DNA of 19,685 bases from Campylobacterales bacterium (lineage in GTDB: Bacteria > Campylobacterota > Campylobacteria > Campylobacterales > QNZT01). Numbering within the stretch: the stretch's first letter is position 1; each line of letters starts with the position of its first letter. The stretch is from NCBI GenBank assembly GCA_015489185.1, contig WGAE01000045.1:1-19685 (forward strand), read 5' to 3'. Below the pieces are notes generated by a model, which worked only from the letters and a program-made list of their open reading frames with translations, made no database searches and was not told where the DNA came from. Position numbers and translations under genes: made by a program. Shown piece by piece: positions 1 through 7,005 of this stretch.

Positions 1-77
1 ACTTTCTTTTCTGCACAGCCGCTCAGTGCAAGCGCAGCAACAGCAGCAAGCACAACAGAACTTGTAAAAATTCTCAT
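1..77 (-). CDS. N-terminus of a lipoprotein (partial)
   Basis: Only the first 25 codons lie in the window; the gene continues past the left edge. The start ATG (75-77) is preceded by a good Shine-Dalgarno, AAAAGGAG, at about 83-90. The visible peptide has Arg2, a hydrophobic alanine/valine/leucine core (residues 8-18) and the lipobox LSGC with Cys21, followed by AEKK, so it should be processed by signal peptidase II and lipidated. The residues after the cysteine are too few to name a family. It lies 98 bases downstream of the PilO-like gene, where a PilP lipoprotein or an MshL-type lipoprotein secretin would be expected in a pilus operon, but it has its own candidate promoter, so an unrelated lipoprotein is equally possible. 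Confidence 0.75.
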   Translation of the reverse strand, partial: MRIFTSSVVLAAVAALALSGCAEKK

Positions 78-132
78 TTTCACTCCTTTTTAGATTTAGT
101 GCGCTTCATTTTAACTAACTAAAACTTTAAAA

Positions 133-138
133 AGTATA
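133..138 (-). promoter_or_regulatory. Candidate -10 box for the lipoprotein gene
   Basis: On the minus strand TATACT lies in a very AT-rich 98-base gap (78-175) between the PilO-like gene and the lipoprotein start. It would start transcription about 50 bases before the ATG at 77. No convincing -35 is seen, as is usual for the major sigma factor in Campylobacterota. No GC-rich terminator hairpin is visible in the gap, so read-through from the upstream genes is also possible. Confidence 0.4.
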
Positions 139-175
139 AATTATCTTAATGCTTAATTAAATTATTTTAACAATT

Positions 176-691
176 CTAGTCCAAAAGTCTGTATACGCTC
201 ATCTTAAATTGTAAAGTGATAATGCGCTTATGTGCTTCGAGAATAACGGGAAAGTTTATTTTCACAATGTTGTCCATTTGATTGACCGTATCAATAAACC
301 GATAGAACTGTACAGGGGTATCGGCATTGAAATCGGCCTCAAATTCATAGATTTGCAAACCACTTTCGGTCGTGCGTTTACGCTTCGGTACAAGTTTGAC
401 ATTCGTAAAATAGCGATGCGCCATATTTAAAAACTCTGTTTCATTGAAATCTTTCTGAAACGCACGCAAAACTTTTTGATTTGTCGCCTTCAGTTTCTCT
501 AATTTGGCTGTGAGTGCTTTCTCCTCTTCCACAAGATGTTTTTCAGTACGCAGTTGTTGATAATATTCCGCTTTTTTGGTTTTAAACGATTTAATACCGG
601 GGATCACAAACAAGAGTACAAAGGCTGTAACAACAACGAGAAAAGCGAGGATGAAAATTGTAAACTTTAAAGTTTTATCATTGACTCGCAT
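176..691 (-). CDS. PilO-like inner-membrane protein of a pilus/type II secretion platform
   Basis: A 171-residue protein with a short cytoplasmic N-terminus, one membrane segment (about residues 9-31), a charged coiled-coil stretch (about 35-75) and a C-terminal alpha/beta domain. This is the architecture of PilO, which pairs with PilN to form the periplasmic part of the type IV pilus alignment complex; GspM is the type II secretion counterpart. I chose the ATG at 691 because AAAGG sits six bases upstream, whereas the ATG at 697 directly abuts that AAAGG. It overlaps the PilN-like gene by 14 bases. The call rests on architecture and gene order; sequence similarity to PilO is not obvious. In this phylum such proteins may serve DNA uptake, like the Campylobacter Cts proteins. 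One D-F-N-E-T glycosylation sequon is at residues 81-85. Confidence 0.6.
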   Translation of the reverse strand: MRVNDKTLKFTIFILAFLVVVTAFVLLFVIPGIKSFKTKKAEYYQQLRTEKHLVEEEKALTAKLEKLKATNQKVLRAFQKDFNETEFLNMAHRYFTNVKLVPKRKRTTESGLQIYEFEADFNADTPVQFYRFIDTVNQMDNIVKINFPVILEAHKRIITLQFKMSVYRLLD

Positions 692-1226
692 TCTCATCCT
701 TTCCCAAGTTACCCGGTGTTGTATCCGCTACCGTATTGTATGATTCAAATACCGTTCTGCCCTGTTCATCACGACTGAATTTGACCTTTGTCTGGGTAAA
801 AATCGATTTCAGCGGCGGCTCGAGTAATAATGTATACGATTCCGGCGTGTTCGTATACCCTTTGAGATAGAGGCTCTTCTTTTCCATCACCACTTTGGTT
901 AAGGTAATCTGATCCGGAATCAGATCGAACATATTGCGAATACTCTCTTTCAGAGCGGTATTGGCGTTTGTTACTTCATGGTATAACTTATTTTGCATCG
1001 TAACCAGGGCAATTTTTTTCTGTAGTTTTTCGACTTTTTGAACTACCTTGCCGTTTTTCTGGTGCAATTCCTCGAGCATTTTAATATAAAATGACGATTT
1101 ATAATGGAGTAAAATACCGAATATAATCAATCCTGCGGCAATCAAAACAATAAATGCCAGCCACATTGCCGTCATATTGTCCAGCAATCGTTTTTTGCGA
1201 GGTTGTATAAAACTACGCAACAGCAT
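678..1226 (-). CDS. PilN-like inner-membrane protein of a pilus/type II secretion platform
   Basis: A 182-residue protein with a basic N-terminus (PRKKR at 9-13), one membrane segment (about 20-42), a coiled coil (about 48-80) and a C-terminal domain reading like the PilN/GspL periplasmic ferredoxin-like fold: a D-x-I-P-D-x-I-T-L segment, then a strand ending in KGYTNTPESY and an amphipathic helix. PilN links cytoplasmic PilM to PilO in type IV pilus assembly. The start ATG (1224-1226) follows AGAGG and overlaps the end of the PilM-like gene by 14 bases; its own end overlaps the PilO-like gene by 14 bases, so translation is probably coupled through all three. Family membership is inferred from architecture and order. 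Confidence 0.6.
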   Translation of the reverse strand: MLLRSFIQPRKKRLLDNMTAMWLAFIVLIAAGLIIFGILLHYKSSFYIKMLEELHQKNGKVVQKVEKLQKKIALVTMQNKLYHEVTNANTALKESIRNMFDLIPDQITLTKVVMEKKSLYLKGYTNTPESYTLLLEPPLKSIFTQTKVKFSRDEQGRTVFESYNTVADTTPGNLGKDENASQ

Positions 1227-2205
1227 TCACCTCTTGTTTCAACAACTTCATGAGTTCCTCATCAATCTCTGTTTTCTGCACATCGATATCCACCAGTAAC
1301 TGCTCTTTCAGATAGCGTACGATCTCAGGATTCAAATCGGCTCCGTCATAAATCTTCACTTGTGTGACAAAATCACTTTCATAAAGTTCGTTATCGTAAA
1401 ACTCTCTCAGCGAAGCATCAAAATATTTTACCAAACGTAAATCTTGTCCAAATAATTTAAGCTTTATAGTATCATCTTCTTGCTGAGTCAAACTTTTTTT
1501 ATCGCTTACGGCTTCTTCTAACAATTCAGAAATCTCTTCCGACTCTTCAAGTTCCATATCGAGATCCAGATCATCCAACAAATCGTCATCGCTCTCATCC
1601 ATCATATCATCCGCAAATTCGGAAGTCAGAAGATCTTCTTCTCTCGCAATATTGATAAATGTTCCATACAACAATTTGTCATCCTGGAAAATCATGACCG
1701 TGATCGAATTGATACCCACAAGCATATAAAGAACAATGCCCTGCACTTTTCTTATAGCATGTTTGCGAAGATTTTCCACAATCAAAAACGGAGAGAAAAT
1801 AAAGTCAAGTCCAACGTCCGCAAAGAGTTTTTGTGCCCACTTGATATCGATATCCGATGCATAGATTGCATATTTTTTGTCGACACAGACCGATTTAATA
1901 TTGTCATAGTCAATATGAAACTTTTCGTAAACCGAACGCTCACATGAAGGTACCACCCCCTGGCCGTGCGTATTCAAAAAAAGTGCGACATAGGTCTGTT
2001 CAACCTCTTCCTGACGCGTTTGCAGATAGGCAACGACCTCTTTGGTCAACTTATCTTTCGTCGCCAATGTAAACGACTTTTCCTCTTCGAAAACGATTTT
2101 TTCGTGTTTGACCTTCTGCACTTTGACGACACAAATATCTTCATACACCATCACACCGATATATTGCGTGGTCAATCGTTTTCTAATCGTCTGTAGTATA
2201 CCCAT
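1213..2205 (-). CDS. PilM/GspL-like cytoplasmic platform protein with an acidic linker
   Basis: A 330-residue protein without a signal peptide or clear membrane segment. Its place directly before the PilN- and PilO-like genes, its length and its opening (a QYIGVMVYEDICVVKVQKV stretch, like the first beta strands of actin-fold PilM proteins) suggest the cytoplasmic partner that binds PilN. The middle (residues 133-185) has alternating hydrophobic strands. Residues about 195-232 are a run of Asp and Glu unlike canonical PilM. The canonical PilM-binding and ATP-site motifs cannot be picked out, so it is divergent or relates to the Campylobacter Cts proteins. I chose ATG 2203-2205, with GGAG six bases upstream; the longer frame to 2256 lies entirely inside the recombinase gene. 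It overlaps that gene by 23 bases. Confidence 0.5.
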   Translation of the reverse strand: MGILQTIRKRLTTQYIGVMVYEDICVVKVQKVKHEKIVFEEEKSFTLATKDKLTKEVVAYLQTRQEEVEQTYVALFLNTHGQGVVPSCERSVYEKFHIDYDNIKSVCVDKKYAIYASDIDIKWAQKLFADVGLDFIFSPFLIVENLRKHAIRKVQGIVLYMLVGINSITVMIFQDDKLLYGTFINIAREEDLLTSEFADDMMDESDDDLLDDLDLDMELEESEEISELLEEAVSDKKSLTQQEDDTIKLKLFGQDLRLVKYFDASLREFYDNELYESDFVTQVKIYDGADLNPEIVRYLKEQLLVDIDVQKTEIDEELMKLLKQEVNAVA

Positions 2206-3034
2206 CGTACTCTCCGCACAGAGGATGTGCCTTTTGATAATTGCGCAATTTGGCACGGTCGTTCAGTCTGGTATAGATTTGTGTCGTCTCCAGAGAAGCG
2301 TGCCCAAGCAGTATACTTACATCGGTAATTCGCGCTCCCCTGTTTAGCAAATCGGTCGCAAAGGCGTGACGCAACTGATGCGGTGTCACTTTCATACCGA
2401 TTTTCTTGAATATTTTTTCGATACGATAACGGATCTGATTTTCCGTCATCCGACTACCTGACTTTTCGAAAAGATAGACTCTGGGATCGGCTTGTCGTAT
2501 ATGTTCCATCACTGTTTCTGCAACACGATCCGGCAACGGCAATCGTCGGATTTTATCACCTTTTCCTTTAACCCTGACCCACCCGTTTTCAATATCCTTA
2601 ACCTGCAATCCACAAAGTTCAGATATACGCAAACCCAGTCCGTAAACCAGCTCCACTAAAATCTTCTCTTCAGATGTACATCGCTGAAGCGCTTCAAAAA
2701 TATGCGCCGTTTCAACAGGTTTGGGCAAAGTTTTGGGAAGCTTCACTGACATATCGTTACGCAGACGAATCACTTCTCCTCTGTCTGCCAGGTAGGAGAC
2801 AAACGACCTGAAAATCGAAATTTTTTTGTATACGGTACGCTTTTTTCGGGATGCAAGATGTAGCCTGTAAGGCATTAGATCGATGATCGTTCCTTCATTT
2901 TCAACGATGACTTCAACATATCGCAACGCTTCATGAAGATTTTCCCGATAGGTCTTCAGTGTACGTTCACTATAGTTGCGTGTCTGCAGATACTCCAGAA
3001 ACGCCTCACTCTTTTTGTGCAAAAAGTCTGTCAT
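2183..3034 (-). CDS. Xer-type tyrosine recombinase
   Basis: A 283-residue integrase-type recombinase that cuts and rejoins DNA through a tyrosine phosphodiester. The N-terminal SAM-like core-binding domain (about 5-95, with YSERTLKTYRENL) is followed by the catalytic domain with every expected residue: Arg136 in LGLRISEL, Lys161 in KGDKIRR, His219 and Arg222 in TPHQLRHAFA, His245 in LLGHAS and nucleophile Tyr254 in TTQIYTR. Size fits XerC/XerD better than the roughly 355-residue XerH of Helicobacter and Campylobacter. The start is uncertain: ATG 3034 overlaps the upstream gene by 29 bases, while ATG 3076 would add 14 residues and a 71-base overlap. It could resolve chromosome dimers or act on a local substrate. 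No recognisable dif site is in the window. Confidence 0.85.
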   Translation of the reverse strand: MTDFLHKKSEAFLEYLQTRNYSERTLKTYRENLHEALRYVEVIVENEGTIIDLMPYRLHLASRKKRTVYKKISIFRSFVSYLADRGEVIRLRNDMSVKLPKTLPKPVETAHIFEALQRCTSEEKILVELVYGLGLRISELCGLQVKDIENGWVRVKGKGDKIRRLPLPDRVAETVMEHIRQADPRVYLFEKSGSRMTENQIRYRIEKIFKKIGMKVTPHQLRHAFATDLLNRGARITDVSILLGHASLETTQIYTRLNDRAKLRNYQKAHPLCGEYDGYTTDD

Positions 3035-3467
3035 GAATCGTTTTGAATTTTTTGTATCGTTTAATGCACTCGGCATAAAGCTCTTTATCTGTCAAAACCG
3101 TCGGATTGAGTTTGTTGAACTTTTCGATCATCACTTCAGTGATCATTTTGATTTTCAGTTTATCCGCGGTTGATAATGTCTCTTTTTGCGTTAGATTTTC
3201 AATATCTCGCAAATATTTGTCCGCTTCCTGAATATAATCCGCCATACGTGCAGAGATCTTACTCTGTGCTAAAATAGAAAAAGCCATTTTATTGTAGGGA
3301 TCGATATCGAACGCCTTTTTCGCCAACTCTCTGGCTGCGGCATAATCTCCCATAAAATATTTCATCCGCGCTTCCCAGGAGTATTTATAAGAATCGTTGA
3401 AGCCGAAGAAAAAGAGCAGCATCAAACCGATAAACAGAATCAGAATCGTCACAATCGTTTTAAACAT
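3006..3467 (-). CDS. Membrane-anchored TPR-like protein of unknown function
   Basis: A 153-residue protein with one N-terminal membrane anchor (residues 4-22, very hydrophobic) followed by an almost wholly helical, charged domain. Residues about 33-66 read as one tetratricopeptide repeat (a W-E-A-x7-G-D-Y-A-A-A-R-E-L-A-K-K-A pattern ending in DPYN), and the remainder may form further degenerate helix pairs. It has no catalytic motif I recognise. Its ATG overlaps the stop of the acyltransferase gene (8 shared bases, ATGTTTAA), so the two are translationally coupled. TPR proteins usually scaffold complexes, and in this operon it could support the pilus-like machine or the acyltransferase; nothing in the sequence decides between them. 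Confidence 0.75.
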   Translation of the reverse strand: MFKTIVTILILFIGLMLLFFFGFNDSYKYSWEARMKYFMGDYAAARELAKKAFDIDPYNKMAFSILAQSKISARMADYIQEADKYLRDIENLTQKETLSTADKLKIKMITEVMIEKFNKLNPTVLTDKELYAECIKRYKKFKTIHDRLFAQKE

Positions 3468-4092
3468 AGCGGTTCATGAACTCCTTGATTTTATCTTTCG
3501 CTTCTTCTCTGGAGAGATCTGTCACATAAAACGGTTCGCTCATATAAAAGTCAAGCTTTGAAAACGGTTTTGGGATGATGAACCGATCCCAGCTTGGCAT
3601 CTGCCAGTAGCGTGACGCCGTGTATCGGCATGCGACAATCGGCAAATTTTTTTTCTGTGCAATCACTACGATTCCGTCGGCAACGGAGTGCCTGGGACCT
3701 CTTGGACCGTCGGGCGTAATCGCCAGACTCACACCTTTATCAATCAAACGAAAACTCTCCTTGAGCGCTTTGATCGCCCCTTTGGAACTACTGCCCCGCA
3801 CAAAACCGAACCCGAAAAAACGTGCCGTTTTAGCAATCAGTTCCCCGTCAAAATGCTCACTGATCATCAGCGCCATCTTGATATGACGCAGATACTTTAC
3901 ATAGATAAACGGATTCATCAAAATCTCACCGTGCCAAAACGCTACCAAAACCGGCGGCTGTAGCGGTGTTTTGGGCATATGAAACTCTTTTCTGCACGTC
4001 AAATAGAGCAGACGGATCAAAGCGTACGCCAGCGGCGGCGCAAAAAAGAGCAGTAGCTTTCGCTTACGATTCCTGTTGAAGAACTTCCCCAT
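3460..4092 (-). CDS. DUF374 family lysophospholipid acyltransferase-like protein
   Basis: A 210-residue member of the DUF374 branch of the PlsC/LPLAT acyltransferase superfamily, corresponding to H. pylori HP0270 by context. An N-terminal basic patch (RNRKRK, 7-12) and hydrophobic helix (about 13-32) suggest attachment to the inner face of the membrane. Motifs seen are AFWHGE (51-56), S-E-H-F-D (78-82), the RGSSSKG loop (99-105) and TPDGPRGP (126-133), which are the conserved blocks of this family. The probable role is transfer of an acyl chain to a lipid A or phospholipid precursor, but the exact acceptor is not known. It starts inside the 3' end of miaB (29-base overlap) with AAGGA upstream, and shares 8 bases with the next gene. 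Confidence 0.85.
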   Translation of the reverse strand: MGKFFNRNRKRKLLLFFAPPLAYALIRLLYLTCRKEFHMPKTPLQPPVLVAFWHGEILMNPFIYVKYLRHIKMALMISEHFDGELIAKTARFFGFGFVRGSSSKGAIKALKESFRLIDKGVSLAITPDGPRGPRHSVADGIVVIAQKKNLPIVACRYTASRYWQMPSWDRFIIPKPFSKLDFYMSEPFYVTDLSREEAKDKIKEFMNRYV

Positions 4093-5371
4093 AAAGCACC
4101 ATCCTTCTGGGTTCCGTAATCTTTACAGGGAGTGTCTTACCCAACAACTCTTCGCTACCGCGAACCTGTACGATAAAGTTGTTATCACTGCGTCCGGAAA
4201 CCATACCTCCACTTTTAAGTTCATCAAAATAGACATCGAACACGCGACCTTTTTGTGCCGCGGTAATGTCATCCAATATCTCCATATGGCGGTTTTGGAG
4301 TCGCGTCAAACGCTCGGATGCTATCTGCGGATCGACCGGTTCCATCTCCGCAGCTTTGGTCAACGGCCTGGGAGAGTATTTGAAACTGAAAATCTGCTCA
4401 AATCGAACCTGTTCAATCACATCCATCGTATCTTCAAAATCTGCTTTCGTCTCTCCCGGAAACGCGACGATAATATCGGTGCTGATATGCACATCCGGCA
4501 CCAATTCCCGCAATTTAAACGCACGATCCAAAAACCACTCTTTCGAATAACCGCGCTTCATCGCCCGCAAAATCTCCGTAGAACCGCTCTGCAACGGCAT
4601 ATGCATCGACTTGCAGATTTTAGGGTTGGAGGCGAAGACTTCCAGAAATTTGTCGTCCATATGCAGCGGGTGCGGTGAAGTAAAACGAATGCGCTCCACC
4701 TCATCAATTTCGCTTACCATCTGCAGAAGATCGGAAAAATCAATTTTTCGACGTCCGTCACTGAAACGTCTGCCGTAATTATTGACATTTTGTCCCAGCA
4801 AAAAGATCTCTTTTGCACCGCTTTTTGCCGCTTTGCTTGCCTCCTGAATAATCAGTTCCGGCGGAATCGAGATCTCTTCACCCCGTGTCGCAGGCACGAT
4901 ACAGTATGTACACTCTTTGTCACATCCGATCGAAATATTGATCAACGCTTTATAGGGCGTATTGCGATAGTCGCTGAAAGCGTACGTACTTTCATCAAAG
5001 TCGATATCCACTTCAACCGCACCTTTACGGTGTATCACGTCGGTAATCTTCGAAACGTTCCGCGCCCCGAGCACAAAATCAACATACGGCGCCCGCTTGA
5101 TGATCTCTTCTCCAAGATGGCTCGCCGTGCATCCACATACACCGATTTTTGCATCGGGCTTCTTCTTTTTGTTAAACTGACCGATTTCAGAAAAAAGTTT
5201 TTGCACCGGCTTTTCCCGGACACTGCAGGTATTGATCAAAATCAGATCGGCATCTTCACATCGCTCGATCAGTTCATAATCTTCTTTCGTGGATAACTCC
5301 GCGATAATATGCTCGCTGTCACGAACATTCATCGCACAGCCGAGCGTTTCGATAAAAAGTTTCTTAGCCAA
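4064..5371 (-). CDS. miaB: tRNA-2-methylthio-N6-dimethylallyladenosine synthase MiaB
   Basis: A 435-residue radical SAM methylthiotransferase that converts i6A37 to ms2i6A37 in tRNAs reading UNN codons, in the cytoplasm. The N-terminal MTTase domain carries the auxiliary Fe-S cysteines Cys12, Cys49 and Cys79; the radical SAM motif is C-x3-C-x2-C at Cys150, Cys154, Cys157 (CDKECTYC). The last 65 residues fit a TRAM domain. Length is normal. The start is TTG 5369-5371: it gives MAKKLFIETLGCAMN, matching the expected family N-terminus, and the next ATG would delete Cys12. The ribosome-binding site AGGCGG begins within the stop codon of the preceding HP0268-like gene, so translation is probably coupled to it. 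Confidence 0.97.
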   Translation of the reverse strand: MAKKLFIETLGCAMNVRDSEHIIAELSTKEDYELIERCEDADLILINTCSVREKPVQKLFSEIGQFNKKKKPDAKIGVCGCTASHLGEEIIKRAPYVDFVLGARNVSKITDVIHRKGAVEVDIDFDESTYAFSDYRNTPYKALINISIGCDKECTYCIVPATRGEEISIPPELIIQEASKAAKSGAKEIFLLGQNVNNYGRRFSDGRRKIDFSDLLQMVSEIDEVERIRFTSPHPLHMDDKFLEVFASNPKICKSMHMPLQSGSTEILRAMKRGYSKEWFLDRAFKLRELVPDVHISTDIIVAFPGETKADFEDTMDVIEQVRFEQIFSFKYSPRPLTKAAEMEPVDPQIASERLTRLQNRHMEILDDITAAQKGRVFDVYFDELKSGGMVSGRSDNNFIVQVRGSEELLGKTLPVKITEPRRMVLYGEVLQQES

Positions 5372-5383
5372 AACAGACGCCGC

Positions 5384-5629
5384 CTATAAAATATGTACTT
5401 CGTAAATATAGTCGTTCTCGTCAAGCCCGTAACGAACCGTACGAAGATAGACGCTGTACCCTTCATCTTCAAAATGTGCCACCAGCGCATTCATCTCTTT
5501 GTGCGGATTCTCATGATCAAAATAGAAAATCTTCTGACCACCGTGTTTCTGGAGATCTTTTTCGATATCATCAAGGGTCACTTTTTTTTGTTTCGAATTC
5601 TTTTCCTGTTTCGCTAATTTTAACGTCAT
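5384..5629 (-). CDS. HP0268-family small SMR-like nuclease protein
   Basis: An 81-residue protein recognisable as the family of H. pylori HP0268, reported as an SMR-fold DNA nicking endonuclease and purine-preferring RNase. Shared features are LAK near the N-terminus (Lys7), KIFYFDHENPHKEM (33-46, with Lys44), GYSVYL (57-62) and the ending YIYEVHIL. It lies directly upstream of miaB and the DUF374 gene, the same order as HP0268-HP0269-HP0270. By my recollection of the H. pylori sequence, its catalytic Asp50 aligns with Ala51 here and Glu54 with Asp55, and Lys11 aligns with Asn11 (Lys10 adjacent). Nuclease activity should therefore not be assumed. It is the first gene of a leftward chain and starts at an ATG with AGGA nine bases upstream. 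Confidence 0.85.
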   Translation of the reverse strand: MTLKLAKQEKNSKQKKVTLDDIEKDLQKHGGQKIFYFDHENPHKEMNALVAHFEDEGYSVYLRTVRYGLDENDYIYEVHIL

Positions 5630-5675
5630 TTCGTCATTTCCTGTTTTTTAAAATCTTGTTTCTTGATAAAGAGAG

Positions 5676-5681
5676 AGTATA
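5676..5681 (-). promoter_or_regulatory. Candidate -10 box for the HP0268-miaB-pil-like transcript
   Basis: TATACT on the minus strand, about 47 bases upstream of the ATG at 5629, preceded by GG and with no clear -35. It is the only good -10-like sequence in this intergenic region facing left, and would drive the whole overlapping gene chain down to 176. Confidence 0.45.
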
Positions 5682-5731
5682 CCACCATTTGGTTGAATAA
5701 CTGATAAATAGTATTTTAAGCACCGAATTGC

Positions 5732-5737
5732 TATAAT
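5732..5737 (+). promoter_or_regulatory. nusA promoter, extended -10
   Basis: TTGCTATAAT gives a consensus TATAAT with an upstream TGn extension. Transcription would start near 5744 and leave a leader of about 80 bases before the nusA GTG, longer than other leaders here. T-rich sequence lies upstream but no good -35, which is usual in this phylum. Confidence 0.65.
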
Positions 5738-5824
5738 CCGTTCACTACTAAAAAACTCCGGGCTGCAATACACCGCGTTTCAACCAATCAGAAAAAACGA
5801 CAACCAAAAGGAGCAGAGCGAAAA

Positions 5825-6949
5825 GTGGAAAAGATCATCAATATCATAGAATCTATTGCCCATGAAAAAGGGCTGAAAATGGATGAAGCAAAAGAGGCGG
5901 TATCCACCGCTTTGATCAAAACGGCACAAAGAGTCTTCGGAGAAGAGTATGATTATGCCGTTTCGATTGATGAAAAGAGCAAAGAGCTGCATCTGTATCA
6001 AAAAGTGCTCGTTGTTGCGGACGATGATGAACGATTAAACGAAAATCCGGAAGATGCCGAAAAATATATCGCGGTCAGCGAAGCAAAAGAGGCGGATGCG
6101 GACGTGGAAGTCGGTGACGAAATTACCTATCAGCTTTCACTGGACAACATGGGAAGAACCGCCGCCGCAATTCTCTACAAAGAACTCGAATACCACATTC
6201 AGCGTCTGCTCGAACAAAATATTTTCGAAAAATATAAAGAGAAAATCGGTGATTTGATCAGCGCCCCCGTTACCCGTGTTGACAACAACGAAAACACGTA
6301 TCTCGAATATCGGGAAGTACAGGCGATCTTGCCGATGAAGAGCCGTATCAAAGGGGAGAAATTCAAAGTCGGTGATACCGTCAAAGCGGTGATTCGTCGT
6401 GTCTATATCGACAAAAAACTCGGTATGCAGATCGAAGTTTCCAGAACATCTCCTAAATTTCTCGAAAAACTCCTGGAACTTCAGGTTCCTGAAATCAAAG
6501 ACGGACTGGTTGTCATTCACGGCAGTGCCAGAATTCCGGGAGAGCGTGCTAAAGTCGCACTCTCAGCCGTCACACCAAACGTCGATCCCGTCGGTGCAAC
6601 CGTCGGAACCAAGGGAGTGCGTATTAATGCCGTCAGTCAGGAACTGCACGGAGAAAATATCGACTGTATCGAATATAGCACCATTCCGGAAAAGTATATT
6701 GCCAGAGCGATGTCACCGGCAATCATCTCTTCGGTCAAAATTGAAGGAGAGAAGGCAATCGTCACCCTGCCTGCCGACCAAAAATCGAAAGCGATCGGTA
6801 AAAGCGGTATCAACATCAGACTTGCATCAATGCTTACGGGGTATGAAATCGAACTTAAAGAACTCGAAGGCAGTGCAGGCGTTACTACTTCGACAGAAGA
6901 GAAACCGCAAAGCAATCCGGACGCACTCAAAGCACTTTTTGGCGAATAA
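5825..6949 (+). CDS. nusA: Transcription termination/antitermination factor NusA
   Basis: A 374-residue cytoplasmic factor that binds RNA polymerase and nascent RNA and modulates pausing, termination and antitermination. Domain order is as expected: N-terminal RNAP-binding domain (1 to about 125), S1 domain (about 133-200, with VGDTVKAVIRRV), KH1 with VDPVGATVGTKGVRI, and KH2 with AIGKSGINIRLAS. The C-terminal acidic repeats of the E. coli protein are absent, as is common outside gamma-proteobacteria. The start is GTG 5825, with AAGGAG eleven bases upstream, and gives the expected MEKIINIIES opening. It stands alone rather than in a rimP-nusA-infB operon, which agrees with its separate position in Helicobacter. 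Confidence 0.97.
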   Translation: MEKIINIIESIAHEKGLKMDEAKEAVSTALIKTAQRVFGEEYDYAVSIDEKSKELHLYQKVLVVADDDERLNENPEDAEKYIAVSEAKEADADVEVGDEITYQLSLDNMGRTAAAILYKELEYHIQRLLEQNIFEKYKEKIGDLISAPVTRVDNNENTYLEYREVQAILPMKSRIKGEKFKVGDTVKAVIRRVYIDKKLGMQIEVSRTSPKFLEKLLELQVPEIKDGLVVIHGSARIPGERAKVALSAVTPNVDPVGATVGTKGVRINAVSQELHGENIDCIEYSTIPEKYIARAMSPAIISSVKIEGEKAIVTLPADQKSKAIGKSGINIRLASMLTGYEIELKELEGSAGVTTSTEEKPQSNPDALKALFGE

Positions 6950-6967
6950 AAGTTTACAAAAACGGAC

Positions 6968-6987
6968 TAATACCTTCGGATTATTTT
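6968..6987 (+). terminator. Weak intrinsic terminator after nusA
   Basis: A short hairpin (TAAT, bulged A, CC, loop TTC, GG, ATTA) followed by TTTT lies 18 bases past the nusA stop. The stem is only six pairs with a bulge, so termination is likely partial. Confidence 0.3.
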
Positions 6988-7005
6988 AATTTATTGCTAA
7001 CTAGC

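Noticed and set aside
78..175. AT-rich gap considered as a dif site for the Xer recombinase
   Set aside because: No pair of eleven-base inverted half-sites with a six- to eight-base centre could be made out; the sequence is simply AT-rich with a -10-like box.
4076..5296. Plus-strand open frames opposite miaB
   Set aside because: Shadows of miaB, whose cluster cysteines and domains are clear on the other strand.
6399..6989. Second plus-strand frame inside nusA
   Set aside because: Out of frame with NusA, rich in Ser and Arg, no start signal; the NusA frame carries all known domains.
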